Source: Boothiomyces macroporosus (Eukaryota; Chytridiomycota; Chytridiomycetes; Rhizophydiales; Terramycetaceae). Taken from it: 58,142 nucleotides of DNA. Positions 11,070 through 21,864 of the stretch are shown piece by piece; position 1 is the first letter of the stretch; each line of letters begins with the position of its first letter. The stretch spans positions 1 through 58,142 of the forward strand of contig JADGKB010000092.1 of assembly GCA_027604185.1 (NCBI GenBank). The letters run 5' to 3'. Below the pieces are notes generated by a model that was not told the DNA's origin, did not search any database, and saw nothing but the letters and a program-made list of their open reading frames with translations. A program made the translations under genes and the position numbers.

Positions 11070-11826
11070 TTATTCATTCTTCTTTTTTCTTCTCTTTGGT
11101 TTACTCTCTTCAAACTCTTCCTTGTGCTTCTTTTCATCTTTACAATATTTATCCTCAATATTGGAAATCAATGCCGCTAACCGAGACTCGTTTCGTTTTT
11201 GAATTTCCATTTTCAATGCCAATTCATTTTCCTTTTCATTCTCCGTTGTTACTTGTTTTTTTTCTTTTTCTAATTTTGCCTTTCGTTTTTTCAACTCTTT
11301 CTGATTGATTTTTGGGAATTGTCTGTAAATAGAGAGTTCGCCTATTTAAATCATAATTACCTTGGTCGATTGCTAGTTGGCAAATGTCTTTGTATCTGCC
11401 CAGATCATCATAAGTGGAGAGAGGAATGTGATCAATCATATCCAGCAAGTTGCCTTTGGTTTTGACATACGCCAAAAACACATCGTTTCTTTCCTGTTCC
11501 GAATATCTGTAAATCTTTTCATACTCCACTAAAATCAAACCAATGACTACCTATGATTAATACTGTTTACCAATATCATTCTCATTAATCTTTTTAAAGT
11601 AAAAATCATATTCCTTTTCATCAATCTCTTTTGTCCGGTCATAAACCTCTCTTCGTTTCGGATCAATCAAGCACGAATAAGCCAAGTTCAATTCTTGAAA
11701 TTTCTCGTTATCCACTTCTTTGTTTTTATCTGGATGATAGAGCAATGCCAGTTTCTTGTATTTTTGTTTAATTTCTAAAGTCGTAGCTGTTTCCGGCAAT
11801 TCCAAGATCTCGTACAGATTTCTCAT
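11070..11826 (-). CDS. DNAJC9-like J-domain histone co-chaperone
   Basis: The exons are 11826-11571, 11528-11361 and 11341-11070 (231 residues). The N-terminus is a J domain (NLYEILELPETAT, then YHPDKNK with the HPD triad). The second exon has EYEKIYRYSEQERNDVFLAYVKTKGNLLDMIDHI, the diagnostic DNAJC9 block, and the third opens with GELSIYRQFPKINQKELKKRKA, followed by a charged helix and a basic nuclear-type C-terminus. DNAJC9 is a histone H3-H4 chaperone that recruits Hsp70. The second intron is 19 nt. The first is 42 nt and equals two abutting intron-like units of 20 and 22 nt; both must be removed to keep frame. Confidence 0.88.
11529..11570 (-). other. Tandem pair of abutting mini-introns (20 + 22 nt)
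   Basis: On the minus strand the unit at 11570-11551 starts GTAAAC and ends TTAATCATAG; it abuts the unit at 11550-11529, which starts GTAGTC and ends TTGATTTTAG. Each has its own donor, branch-like motif and acceptor, and the boundary is AG|GT with no exon between. Removing the first unit only leads to a stop after eleven sense codons; removing both restores the conserved EYEKIYR frame. Confidence 0.65.
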
Positions 11827-11963
11827 TTTCTAGTAAAAATCCAACTCTAAAATATCTTTAACGTTGGCTGTATTTTTATTTTGTATCACATAAACCTTAT
11901 ACTGCATATGTAGAGCTTTATAAACTTTAAATCGCATGATACTTGAAAAGCATGTATTAGGTA

Positions 11964-12279
11964 TTAATCAAAATCAGAATCCTCTTGCTCCTGTTCCTCT
12001 TGTGGTTTGTGGTTCTTGTTTACTTCCTCACACACATCCAACCAATCAGAGTATACATCCACAGGTTCAGTCAATGCTAAATTAACAATAGGTACCTGTG
12101 ATCGTGGTTTGCCAATCTACTGAACAAGCTGAGCACTTTAAGGTAGCTATTTTTTGCTGCTGATTGAATTTGACTGTTACGGTATCTTCATGGGAACAAA
12201 AGAAACATGGAAATGACTTGTCCAGGACTGTCTTTAACTTTTTCTGAGGCTTTCTCGTCGTGGATTTGCGTTTTCCCAT
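11964..12279 (-). CDS. ELF1: Transcription elongation factor ELF1
   Basis: The exons are 12279-12096 and 12076-11964, with a 19-nt intron, giving 98 residues. The protein begins MGKRKSTTRKPQKK, the invariant basic start of Elf1/Elof1, followed by a four-cysteine zinc ribbon (FPCFFCSHE and LKCSACSVDW). The second exon supplies ALTEPVDVYSDWLDVCEEVN, the conserved end of the domain, plus a short acidic tail. Elf1 binds elongating RNA polymerase II and helps it pass nucleosomes. The spliced product matches the family from end to end, which makes this one of the best tests of the mini-intron model. Confidence 0.95.
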
Positions 12280-12807
12280 TTCAAAAAAAAGTGTAGATTT
12301 TCAATCCTCAAACTTGACTACTATTGTTTACTAGTAGATATCTGTAGAAATAATCTTGTGCATATTAGTAGTACACTTGTTAGAAAGATGGTTCAAGGAT
12401 TGAATTTGGAATAACCTTGATTTACATAGAGTATTTTGAAAAGAACTGATAACATTCAATACCGTTTGTTTAATTATTAATACTAAACTATTTTCCAATT
12501 CCTACACGTCTTCCGTTAGTCTAGTTAGTTTTGTACTTGTGCAGTTAGTTTTATTCGGATTTGTCCGTCTACTATTGACTCTACATTGATATTCGGTATC
12601 TACTCAGCTACTATTGATATTCGGTATCTACTCAGCTACTATTGATATTCCTTAAATCAACTCTCTCGAGTATAAAAGTTCAATTGACCGACTGTAAAGC
12701 AATCAACGATAGCTTTCAATTCGTAATTCTAATGCATCAGTTGCGGTGTAATTTTGATGTTTCAGGGTGGCACAAAACAATTTCCACGATTCGAACCTCA
12801 TCTCCAA
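12280..12807. other. divergent intergenic region with 28-bp repeats
   Basis: No gene is supported. It contains two and a third copies of a 28-bp repeat (12585-12650) and a TATAAAAG element at 12671-12678, about 130 bp before the GPAT start. Confidence 0.55.
12585..12650. repeat. 28-bp tandem repeat, 2.4 copies
   Basis: Identical copies at 12585-12612 and 12613-12640 begin ATTGATATTCGGTATC; a third breaks off after ten bases. Confidence 0.9.
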
Positions 12808-14682
12808 ATGAACATTCTAGGTAAGCATTGAATAACAAGGTTACATTCTAACGCAGTTCTTTCAAATGGTCTTGTCCCTCTTTTTCAAAGAAATAAGAGT
12901 CCGAGGTGATTCAAATATTCCCTCTGGTCCAGTACTTTTCGCTGTAGCACCTCATGCGAACCAATTCATTGATCCTGTAATGCTCTTCACTACTTGCGGT
13001 AGACAAGTAGGGTTCCTTGCTGCAAAGAAATCAATGGATTTGTTTTGGATTGGGTTGTTTGCCAGAGCATTTAATTCCATTCCAGTTGAAAGACCACAGG
13101 ACTTAATCAAGAAACAAAAAGGAAAGATTTACATGCAGGACGATGAATTGAAACTGTTTGGAGAAGAAACTACTTTTACTACCATTAAACCAAGAAGCGT
13201 TATTACAGTTAACGGTGATGAAGCTACCGTTGCTGAAGTTATTTCTGATTCAGTATTGCTATTGCAAAAACCTTTCAAACCAGACACTTTTGCTGAATTA
13301 AAGAAAAGTAAAATGGAATTCAAAATGACACCTCATGTTGATCAAGGAAAGATGTTTGATGAAGTTGTAAAGAGACTCTCCAAAGACGGTGCTGTTGGTA
13401 TTTTCCCTGAAGGAGGTAGTCATGATAGACCTGAAATGCTGCCATTAAAAGCTGGTGTTGCAATTGTAAATTATACTAATTTAGATGGCTCTTGAAACTC
13501 TTGTCAAATTCCCAGGTACCAAATTAAAGATTGTCCCTGTTGGGTTGCACTATTTTCATGCAGACAAATTCAGATCTCGAGCTGTTATTGAATACGGCGA
13601 GCAAATTGAAATTCCATTGGAGTTGGTTGATCAATACAAAAATGGAGGACACGAAAAGAGACAAGCCATTGGATTGCTCATGGATACCATTCAAGTTCAT
13701 TTGAAATCACTCACTGTTCAAGCTGCCGATTATGATTCATTGATGGTAGTTATTTCTAATTAGATTGCTCAAGCCGCTAGACGACTGTACCAACCAGAAA
13801 AAATTGATATCGATTCCTCTCTTATTATGTCTAGAAGATTTGCTCAAGGTATTTTTAGCTAATTCAGCATTTGAAAAGGAAAAGCACAATCCTCTTGTCC
13901 AACAACTGAAGCAAGAAGTCTCTGAATACAACAGAATGCTAAAGTTTTACGGAGTCAAAGATCATCAAGTGAAAAACACTAGTATCAAAGTGTCTAGAGC
14001 TATTTATTTGGTAGTATTAAGATTGCTGCAGTTTATCGCTTTAATAGTCTTGTCTGCACCAATGCTGATCTTGGCTTGGCCATTAATCTTTTTGACCCGC
14101 AAAGTATCCCATGAACGGGCTGCTACTGCTCTTGCCGGTTCAAAGGTTAAAATTAGTGGTAGAGATGTAGTTTCTACCTGGAAATTGTTGACTGGATTAG
14201 TCGTGACGCCGTTATTATGGTTTACTTACTCATTCTTGGCATTCTTGTACTACTATATCACCGTTTCATACAGCTCTGGCTTAACAGCCGGCTTTACCGT
14301 ATTTATTGCTTTGCCAGTCCTGTCTATGATCACCATCAGATCTAGTGAAAATGCTTACAACCTGTTGGCATCTATCCGGCCCCTGATTGTTTCAATTGGA
14401 AACACAATGTCATCCAGCGAGCCACTTCGTGCATCCAGACAGAAACTTCAACAAAAGATCAGAGATCTAGTGAATCAGCTCGGTCCTGAAGTATTTCCAA
14501 ATTTTGAAGAGATTAGAGTAGTTGCGCCAGATGGTCATGTAAAAGGATTTAGCAATGTAGCTGCCAACAAGATGGGAAGAGGTAATGTTGATGCCACTGT
14601 TGTTACAAAGCTTGGACAAGATGAAACCTATGCTTTGAATACAGTGTTTGGAGAAGAGTTGGATAAAGTCAAATTGCAATAA
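12808..14682 (+). CDS. Glycerol-3-phosphate acyltransferase (Sct1/Gpt2 family), four mini-introns
   Basis: The exons are 12808-12820, 12840-13465, 13485-13745, 13764-13848 and 13868-14682 (599 residues; introns of 19, 19, 18 and 19 nt). The first exon encodes only MNIL, then GYILTQFFQMVLSLFFKEIRVRG. Motifs follow in family order: APHANQFIDP (the HX4D equivalent), [47 protein letters not shown], and DYDSLMIAQAARRLYQP, the last assembled only by splicing. A membrane-rich C-terminal half follows. The enzyme acylates glycerol-3-phosphate (and possibly dihydroxyacetone phosphate) at the ER in the first step of phospholipid and triacylglycerol synthesis. The 18-nt intron at 13746-13763 is the shortest I infer in this window. 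Confidence 0.95.
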
Positions 14683-14733
14683 AGAGTGAGTTTTCGCGTA
14701 TTAAGTTGGTGGCTCATTTATCCGCCCTTTCAA

Positions 14734-14741
14734 TATAAATT
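14734..14741 (+). promoter_or_regulatory. TATA box, DUF427 gene
   Basis: TATAAATT lies 22 bp before the ATG at 14764 and about 50 bp after the end of the GPAT gene. Confidence 0.5.
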
Positions 14742-14763
14742 CACCCAAACTTTTACTTTTCAA

Positions 14764-15048
14764 ATGCCAACTGCCGAGTGGAACGGAAAGATCCTTGCAT
14801 CAACAACAAAATTCGAAAAAGTCGAAGGAAATATTTACTTTCCGATCGAGTCTGTAGACATGCAGTACTTTAAACCATCGAGCACTCATTCCACTTGTCC
14901 GTGGAAAGGTATCGCCTCCTACTATACTCTGTCTGTTGATGGAAAGGAGAATGTCGATGCTGCGTGGTACTATCCTTCGCCAAAACCAGCTGCGGACAAC
15001 ATCAAGGGGTACGTTGCGTTCTGGAAGGGAGTTAAAGTAACTGCTTAA
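14764..15048 (+). CDS. DUF427-domain protein
   Basis: I chose the ATG at 14764 (94 residues), which follows a TATA box; the longer frame from 14686 starts upstream of that box. The whole protein is one DUF427 domain: NGKILASTTKFEKVEGNIYFP, then HSTCPWKGIASYYTL, DAAWYYPSPKPAADNIKGYVAFW. The family is a small beta-tent fold common in bacteria and fungi, with no settled biochemical role. There is no signal peptide, so it is probably cytosolic. Confidence 0.9.
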   Translation: MPTAEWNGKILASTTKFEKVEGNIYFPIESVDMQYFKPSSTHSTCPWKGIASYYTLSVDGKENVDAAWYYPSPKPAADNIKGYVAFWKGVKVTA

Positions 15049-15257
15049 TAAACACTTTGACAAGTATCTCTTTTAATGACCAACCCCCAAAATCTTTTAT
15101 GAGATGGACTGTAACAAGCGTGCGATGCCCAACGACGCCAGATCAGCTGCTTTCCTATATGGCTGGTAATGGTTGATCTATTGCTCCAAGGTTAATAAGA
15201 GTAGGTCTGAGTACTAAGGATGTTTCGGACATTAATTTTTTCATAAAAATCTTTTTA

Positions 15258-18200
15258 ATGGAAGAAGAGGACTTTTCAAAATCAGAGCTGCAAGACCGAT
15301 TAGCACACAAGGTATCCATAGTTTAACAAGTCATGGAAAGCCAGAGTGTCTGGTTACGAGGAAATTCAAAAACTGTTGAAACAAGGTGAAACGGTAGACT
15401 CTGGATTCATTTTGAAGGCGATTTCTGATTCTAATCAAATCGCTCTAGAGCAGGTACTTTATTGCTGATCCTAGGTATGCGGATTTAATGGTAGGGTATT
15501 TTGGCCACATTGGAATATTCGAGGATCGCAACTCTCTCGCAAAAACAACTTAATCAGGTGGTTATATGCTTGGCATCGACCAGGCAAACTACAAAGCAAA
15601 GTGCGCAAGAGATTTTAATGTTGAATATCGAAAAATCTGACCCAATTTTGGTATTGGAAATTTTGGTTGAAACATTTAGCCACAAAACACCAAAGAATGT
15701 TGCCAGTGCAGTCAACTGTCTCGCTTTGATTATAAACAACTTTGGTATACCGAGTATTCAAGTGAAGCCGGTGTTGGCAAAGCTTTCGTTCCTGTTTGAT
15801 CACAAAGATAAAAACGTCAGAGCTGAAGCTACTGGATTGACTGTGGAAATATTCAAATGGATTAAAAATGCGATTATGCCATCTTTGCAGGAGTTGAAGC
15901 CTGTGCAATTAAAAGATCTGGAGGCTTTGTTTGAGCAAAACAGAGATCAAGTTGGAGTGAAGCAAAGGTAATTGGAAATAACGTAGATATCTACCAAATG
16001 AAAAGCCAAAGCCTGTTTCTGGATCGGTTAAAGACGCTGAAGTTGAAGAACCTGTGGAACAAGCAGTTCCGGATGCTTTTGACTTTGCAGATCCAGTTGC
16101 ATTCATTGACAAGATTCCAAAGTCTTTTTACGCTGATATTCAAAGTACAAAGTGGAAAGAAAGAAAAGAGGCACTAGAGTTGTTATTGGGTCTATTGTCT
16201 TTTCCGAAATTGGAAGATGGGAGATATCATGAACTAGTAAATATTTTGAGCAAAAAGTTGGCAGATCCAAATGTAGTTGTCCTAATCCTGGCCAGCAATT
16301 GTTTGGAAAAGATGGCTTCTGGATTACGGGGGTCTTTCAAGGAATACAGAAATATTGTGGTTGCACCTACTTTGGATCGTCTAAAGGAGAAAAAGACAAA
16401 TATTATCGAATCTTTAAGAGCATTATTAGATTCAACTTTTCGAAGCGTGAGTAGTTAACTGACTTAGATAAACAAAATTTCAGATATTCTTGAAGATGTA
16501 CTTGCAGGAATGAATCACTCCAACCCTGGTGTAAAGAATGAATCTATTCAGTGGTTGATTAGATGCATGACCAGCAAAACTAAAACAGATTTAGCTAAGC
16601 CAGAACTAAAGCAATTGATTGAAAAGCTGCTTAAATTGATGGACGACAGTTCTGCCGATATTAGAGATTCTGCAGCGCAATGCTTGGGTGTGATGATGAA
16701 AGTGTATGGTGACAAAGCAGTTGTTCCATTCTTGGATAGATTAGACAAAGTAAAGATGCAAAAAGTTACAGACCATTATGAAAAATCAAAAGGAGCAAAC
16801 AGTAAACCAGCAGAAAAGAAAGCCCTTCCTATCCAAAAGGCTCCTTCTCCAAAAGCTATGCCTCCAAGGCAATCTAATCCTTCTACCACATCAATCTCTC
16901 CAGTTTCCAGCCCAAAGCCGGTAAAAACTCTGAAAAAGAAGGCTGTTGGATCTTCCTCGGTTTCAACACTTGGATCAAAGTCAAATTCAGTTAGTTCACT
17001 TCCAGAAGAAGTGAAATATCGTTATTCGGATGATAGCGCAATAGAGTATATTGAAAGCACTTTTCAAGATGAAGCATTCACGCAAATTGGGGATTCGTCA
17101 TGGAAGATCCGTTTGGAAGGAATTCATAAGCTTCTCGAAATATTTAAAGACACAGAATTTGATACAGAAGCATTGATACGATATTTATTGAAAAAGCTCA
17201 CGTGGAAAGAGTCAAACTTTCAAGTAATGATTGGCATGGTCAATATATTCACCCTTACTACAACAAAGGCTAGTTTTGATAAAGGATCCGGCTTATTGCT
17301 TGTCTCAGGATTAGTTGAAAAGCTAGGGGATATGAAAATTAAAAAGTTGGCTGGTAACTGTTTGGATGAAATTTCAGCAAAGATTTCACTAAACGCAGTA
17401 TTAGATGAAGCATACCCTACCATCAAGCAAATGAAAGCACCTAAAATTATTGCAGACACTTTGTTGTGGATTAACCAAAGTATCAAAGAATTTGGCACTG
17501 CAGGTCTCAGCGTTAAAAACCTGGTTGGTTTATGCAAAGAAATGTTGAATAGTCCTTCCGCTCCTGTGAAAACACAAGCGTTAGGTATCCTGGCCACTCT
17601 TCGGCAGTTTGTTGGACCTAGTAAGACTTTGATTAATCATAGCTATTAGAGACTTGTTGGTAGATCTACCTCCAAATGTACTGTCTAATATCGATGCAGA
17701 ATTCCAAAAAGTGGAGAAATTGGCTGCGCCAGTCCCAACTAGAGTTCAGGAGACAAAACCGTTAGTTAAAGAAGTGTTGGTGACAAAGTCTGATTTAAAT
17801 GTATCTCAAGATCTACTCAACAAAATGAATGACAGTAACTGGAAAGAGCGAAAAGAAGGAATGGAAGAATTTGCCAAAGTGCTTTCAATGACTTCTGCTT
17901 TGACTCCAAATTTGTCTTCCGAAGTTGTAAACACTTTAAAAGCGAGATTGAATGACAACAACAAAATAATATCTACTTTTAGCGTCGAAATTTGTACAAC
18001 ATTAATCAAATTAATTGGGAAAGGTTTTGACAAGTACATCAAAATTCTTATTGCCCCAATTTTGGCCCAGTTATCAGATCAGAAACAGCAAATCAGGGAC
18101 AAAGTTATCTTGCTTTTGGATCAAACAAATTCGTTGATTGGAATTGGATCAGTACTGATTAATATTTCGCAATCTCTTCAACAAGACCAGCCGCAAATAA

Positions 18201-21110
18201 GGAAAGATTTGCTAAAGTGGTTGGTTGATAATAATGGAGCTCTCAAGAACGAGCAAGATACAATTTCACTTGTTCAACCGCTACTTGCGTGTTTGCAAGA
18301 TCGCAATGCTGAAGTTCGTAAACTTGCCCAAACTGTAATTACAAATATTTCTGAATTTGTGGATATTGCATATATTAGACAAAAAGCAGGTGATTTGTAC
18401 CGTGGGGCACAGCTGGCTACCATAACTCCAGTCTTGGATGCTTTAGGAGGAAGTAATGAAAGCATTTCATCAAAGCCATCCACCACAAGTTCAGCAAAAT
18501 CAGTTCCTGAAAAGAAAAAGGTGGTTGCAAAATCTACCAAGCCAGTTAGCGTACCAAAGAAAGAACCAGTGGTAGAAGTATTAAACGATGGAAATCTTTT
18601 GACTGGGGGAGATTTAAAACAAAAAGAGCAGAGAGCGTCAATGGACCGAGGGGTATACAAGTGGGCATTTGAATCTCCAAGGAAAGATTTACAAGATTTA
18701 CTTGCGGATCAATTCCAACCAAATGTTACTCCTGAATTATATGCGTTGCTGTTCAGTACTGATCATTATAAGGAAAAAGACTATCTTAGTGCGTTAAAAA
18801 TGTTGGATGGCTACATAACAGATCCACAAACAGACAAGCAAATCTTGATTGATCGGTGCGTAGCAAATTGCGATCTTGTCCTCAAGTATGCTACTATTAG
18901 ATTTTTTGACACTAATACCTCCATATTCATCAAGTGTTTGGATCTACTAGAGCATTTTTTGCTGATTTTAGACGAAGCTGGATACTATTTCAACGAGTAC
19001 GAAGCCTCTAGTTTCCTTCCATTTTTTATCAACAAAATGGGAGATCCAAAGGAAACCATGAGAGTAAAGCTTCGTGCAATTATGAAGCAAATTGGACGAT
19101 TGTATCCAGTGTCTAAATTACTGGTATATCTATTAAAAGGCTTGGACTCAAAGAATTCCAGAACTAGGACTGAATGTCTGGATGAAGTTGCATACCTCAT
19201 CCAAAGAAATGGATCCAGTGTGTTTGTTCCTTCAAAAACTATACCAGTAATTGCGCTTCAGGTTGCGGATAGAGATGCCTCTGTTAGGAATGCTGCGTTG
19301 AATGCTATATGTCAGGCTTATAGTGGATTGGGAGACGACTTGTTCAAACATTTACAAAAGATATCAGACAAAGATCGCGATATGATAAACGAAAAAATCA
19401 AAAGAATGGGACAAAGACCGACATCCGCTGGTGTTCCTGGAGTTCTACCTTCTCCTCAAGGCTCGCCTTTAATATCTCGTAAAATACCAGTGCCTTCAAG
19501 AAGCCCTACTCCAGTTAATAACCATGTTCAACTGGAAGAAAAAAGTCCATTAACAGCCAATATGCCAATAACTGTAAAGAAGGAGTTTTCGTTGGATATA
19601 GACGAAATATTTGAGAGTAAACCTGCTCCACCAGTGCAGCCAAAACCAAGCAGATTGGAGCAGCTTGAAAATTTGGAAGATCGTCTTGAAGTTCGCTTGG
19701 AATTAGTGACTACGCAGTTATTTAGTAGCGATAACGAGGTTGTTCTTGAAGCTGTGCGACATTTGGAGAAACTTATTAATGCAAATTCAAACAGCGATAT
19801 TATCCATTCTCGTAATCTGGTAGGATTGATTACACCTTTGATGAACAATTCCTTTGCAAATCTGGGCACAGAAAATGTTGTCAGTAGAATTTGTAAACAT
19901 TTTATTTCAGCACTAATCAGTATCTTTTCCAGCAAAGAGCAAGCCGTGTTTGTGGAATATGATGCTTTGGAAGGATGTATTAGAAGTGTGTTGATTAGGC
20001 TAGTTGACCCTGCATTAAACTCCTTTGATCCGTCAAAAACACTTTCAAGGGCTTTGAATATGTTGATGGTCCGAATCATTGAAAACTGCCCGCCAAACGT
20101 TACTTTTAGGTATAGCTGATTTAATTATTAGAGCGCTATTGCAAATATTAAAAGAGGCTTCTTTGGAACCAGAACCATTCGATGAAGCTACTGCCATTGT
20201 TCAGAAAAAGTATACCGAGTTAGTAATGAAATGTCTATGGAAAATTACCAAAGTGTTATCAACCTTTATTGAAGCTGGGCAACTGCAAGTCGATTCTTTA
20301 CTTTTGGACATTCATCTGTTCCTTTCTGCTGCTTCTCCCCAATTTTGGAAAGCAAAAGTTGCAGAAGGCAAGAGCTCTCAGCCAGATATGCCATTGCGCA
20401 CCGTGAAAACAATTATGCACGAATTGGTCAATATTATGGGAGATAACGTACTCTTGCACACTTCAGCCATCCCAAGTAACACTCAAAACCATGTTTATAA
20501 TTACCTCACCCAAATGATATCAAATTTAAACAAAAAAAAGAATGGCGAGAGTCCAGGAAAGCTTGCTTCCCCAAAATCCTACAGGGGACCAACAGACACT
20601 GAATTGGTAAATCTTTTAGATGAAATATTCAAGCAGATATCTGATAAAGAGTCTAGCAAAGCAGGACTTCGAAGATTATCTGACTTGCAAAAGCAACATC
20701 CAAATGTATTGCCCCTTCTTGAAGTTCGACTGTCAAAGGAAGGCTCATTCTTGCAGTCGTATATTAGACGTGGTCTAGCAGCAATTTCACAGGAGGAAGT
20801 AGCAAAGAATACTGGTAAATTGGCATCATTCGCAAAGCCAACTGCAGACACTACAGCAACGGTGTATGATCAAAAACTCCAAACCTTACAGAAAATGTTC
20901 AAGAGCAATCAGATATCGGTATTTTCTTGATTAACATAGAACATTACTACCCCTAGCTTTAGCACTGCTACTTCCACTGCAAGCTTGACTGGCATCCCCG
21001 TCAATTCGGAAAGAGATGTGCAAAGGGAGAAGGCTGTGATGGACCTTAAAGAAAGATTAGCAAAGATGAAGAAATTGGCCAGCAATTCGACTGAAAATCT
21101 CGATCAATAA
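15258..21110 (+). CDS. XMAP215/Dis1/Stu2-family microtubule polymerase (TOG protein)
   Basis: The exons are 15258-15311, 15331-15453, 15495-15967, 15987-16446, 16468-17620, 17643-20109, 20132-20918 and 20940-21110. The product of 1,895 residues is close to the five-TOG size of animal XMAP215/ch-TOG rather than the two-TOG yeast Stu2. TOG hallmarks recur: HKSWKARVSGYEEI, STKWKERKEALELL, DSSWKIRLEGIHKL and DSNWKERKEGMEEF open successive TOG arrays, and basic Ser/Pro-rich linkers separate them. The end has helix-forming RLAKMKKLAS. The protein binds tubulin and speeds plus-end growth in the spindle and cytoplasm. Introns are 19-22 nt, except 15454-15494 (41 nt), which is two abutting units. The DNAJC17-like gene starts 24 bp downstream. 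Confidence 0.94.
15454..15494 (+). other. Tandem pair of abutting mini-introns (21 + 20 nt)
   Basis: The first unit, 15454-15474, runs from GTACTT to GCTGATCCTAG. The second, 15475-15494, runs from GTATGC to TTTAATGGTAG. They meet at AG|GT with no exon. Only removal of all 41 nt joins ALEQ to GILATLEYSRIATL in the TOG frame; removing the first alone shifts out of the TOG frame. Confidence 0.65.
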
Positions 21111-21134
21111 ATCTTTTTTACTTTTTTTGATCAA

Positions 21135-21839
21135 ATGAATCACTATGAAATACTAGGAATAGAATTCACAGCGACAGACAAGGAGATTCGAAAAGCAGTC
21201 CGTGAAAAGTCGTTATTATACCATCCGGATAAAGTCGGCGATGACCAGAAAGCAGCAGAATTATTCCACCAAATTCAAATAGCAAAAGAGACGCTTTTGG
21301 ATCCAGTCCTTAAACCGACTTATGACTCTAAAATAAAGGCAGAGCAGCTGCGGGATTTGAGATTTAAAGAAATGAATCAGCAAAGACAGCAGGAAAAGAT
21401 TAATTTGGAAAAGCGAGAGGAGGAAGCAAGGAAACGTAAATATCAAGAAATGAATGAAAAGGAGCAAATGCAGATTAAAAAACAGCAGCTTAGAGAAAAG
21501 AATCTGCAGCGTACATTGGCAATGAAGCAACAGAAACAACAAGAGCGAATTAAAATTCAACCTGTTAGTACAGATGATTTATCGATAATTGTAAAATTTA
21601 AAGACACGGATTCGATAGCATTACGAAACTATTTCTCTAAATATGGCGAAATTAGTGAACTGATTTACAAGCCAAAATCAGCAATTATAATATTCAAGGA
21701 AATCAAGAGTGTTTCTGCGGCAATCAAATCAAAAGATTTTAGTGTGAAACCCTTGACGGATAGATATAAGGGTGTGCATTTTAGTAGCGAAGGCAAAGGT
21801 AAAGAATATGAGGAAATCACACTCAATAAACTAAAGTAA
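21135..21839 (+). CDS. DNAJC17/Cwf23-like spliceosomal J protein
   Basis: The 234-residue single-exon gene has an N-terminal J domain (MNHYEILGIEFTATDKEI, with HPD in LLYHPDKVG), a long highly charged coiled coil (about 75-145) and a C-terminal RRM-like fold (LSIIVKFK, YGEISELIYKPKSAIIIFKE). This order is that of DNAJC17 and yeast Cwf23, which bind the Prp43/Ntr1 machinery for spliceosome disassembly. Only 24 bp separate it from the stop of the TOG gene. Its presence is pertinent to a genome full of very short introns, though the family is widely conserved. Confidence 0.88.
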   Translation: MNHYEILGIEFTATDKEIRKAVREKSLLYHPDKVGDDQKAAELFHQIQIAKETLLDPVLKPTYDSKIKAEQLRDLRFKEMNQQRQQEKINLEKREEEARKRKYQEMNEKEQMQIKKQQLREKNLQRTLAMKQQKQQERIKIQPVSTDDLSIIVKFKDTDSIALRNYFSKYGEISELIYKPKSAIIIFKEIKSVSAAIKSKDFSVKPLTDRYKGVHFSSEGKGKEYEEITLNKLK

Positions 21840-21864
21840 TTTATTGACGATATACTCTAAATGA

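Noticed and set aside
10871..11308. 145-codon plus-strand open frame
   Set aside because: Its second half is antisense to the DNAJC9-like gene and its start is a non-ATG codon.
12781..12810. ATTCGAACCTC, resembling the reverse complement of a tRNA T-loop
   Set aside because: The flanking five-base arms do not pair and no D or anticodon arms are found on the minus strand.
12840..12856. Apparent 17-nt second intron directly after the first GPAT intron
   Set aside because: It has GT, TTCTAAC and AG, but removing it destroys the frame. Retained, it encodes GYILTQ leading into the conserved FFKEIRVRG, so it is exon. It shows that AG|GT plus a branch word alone is not proof of tandem introns.
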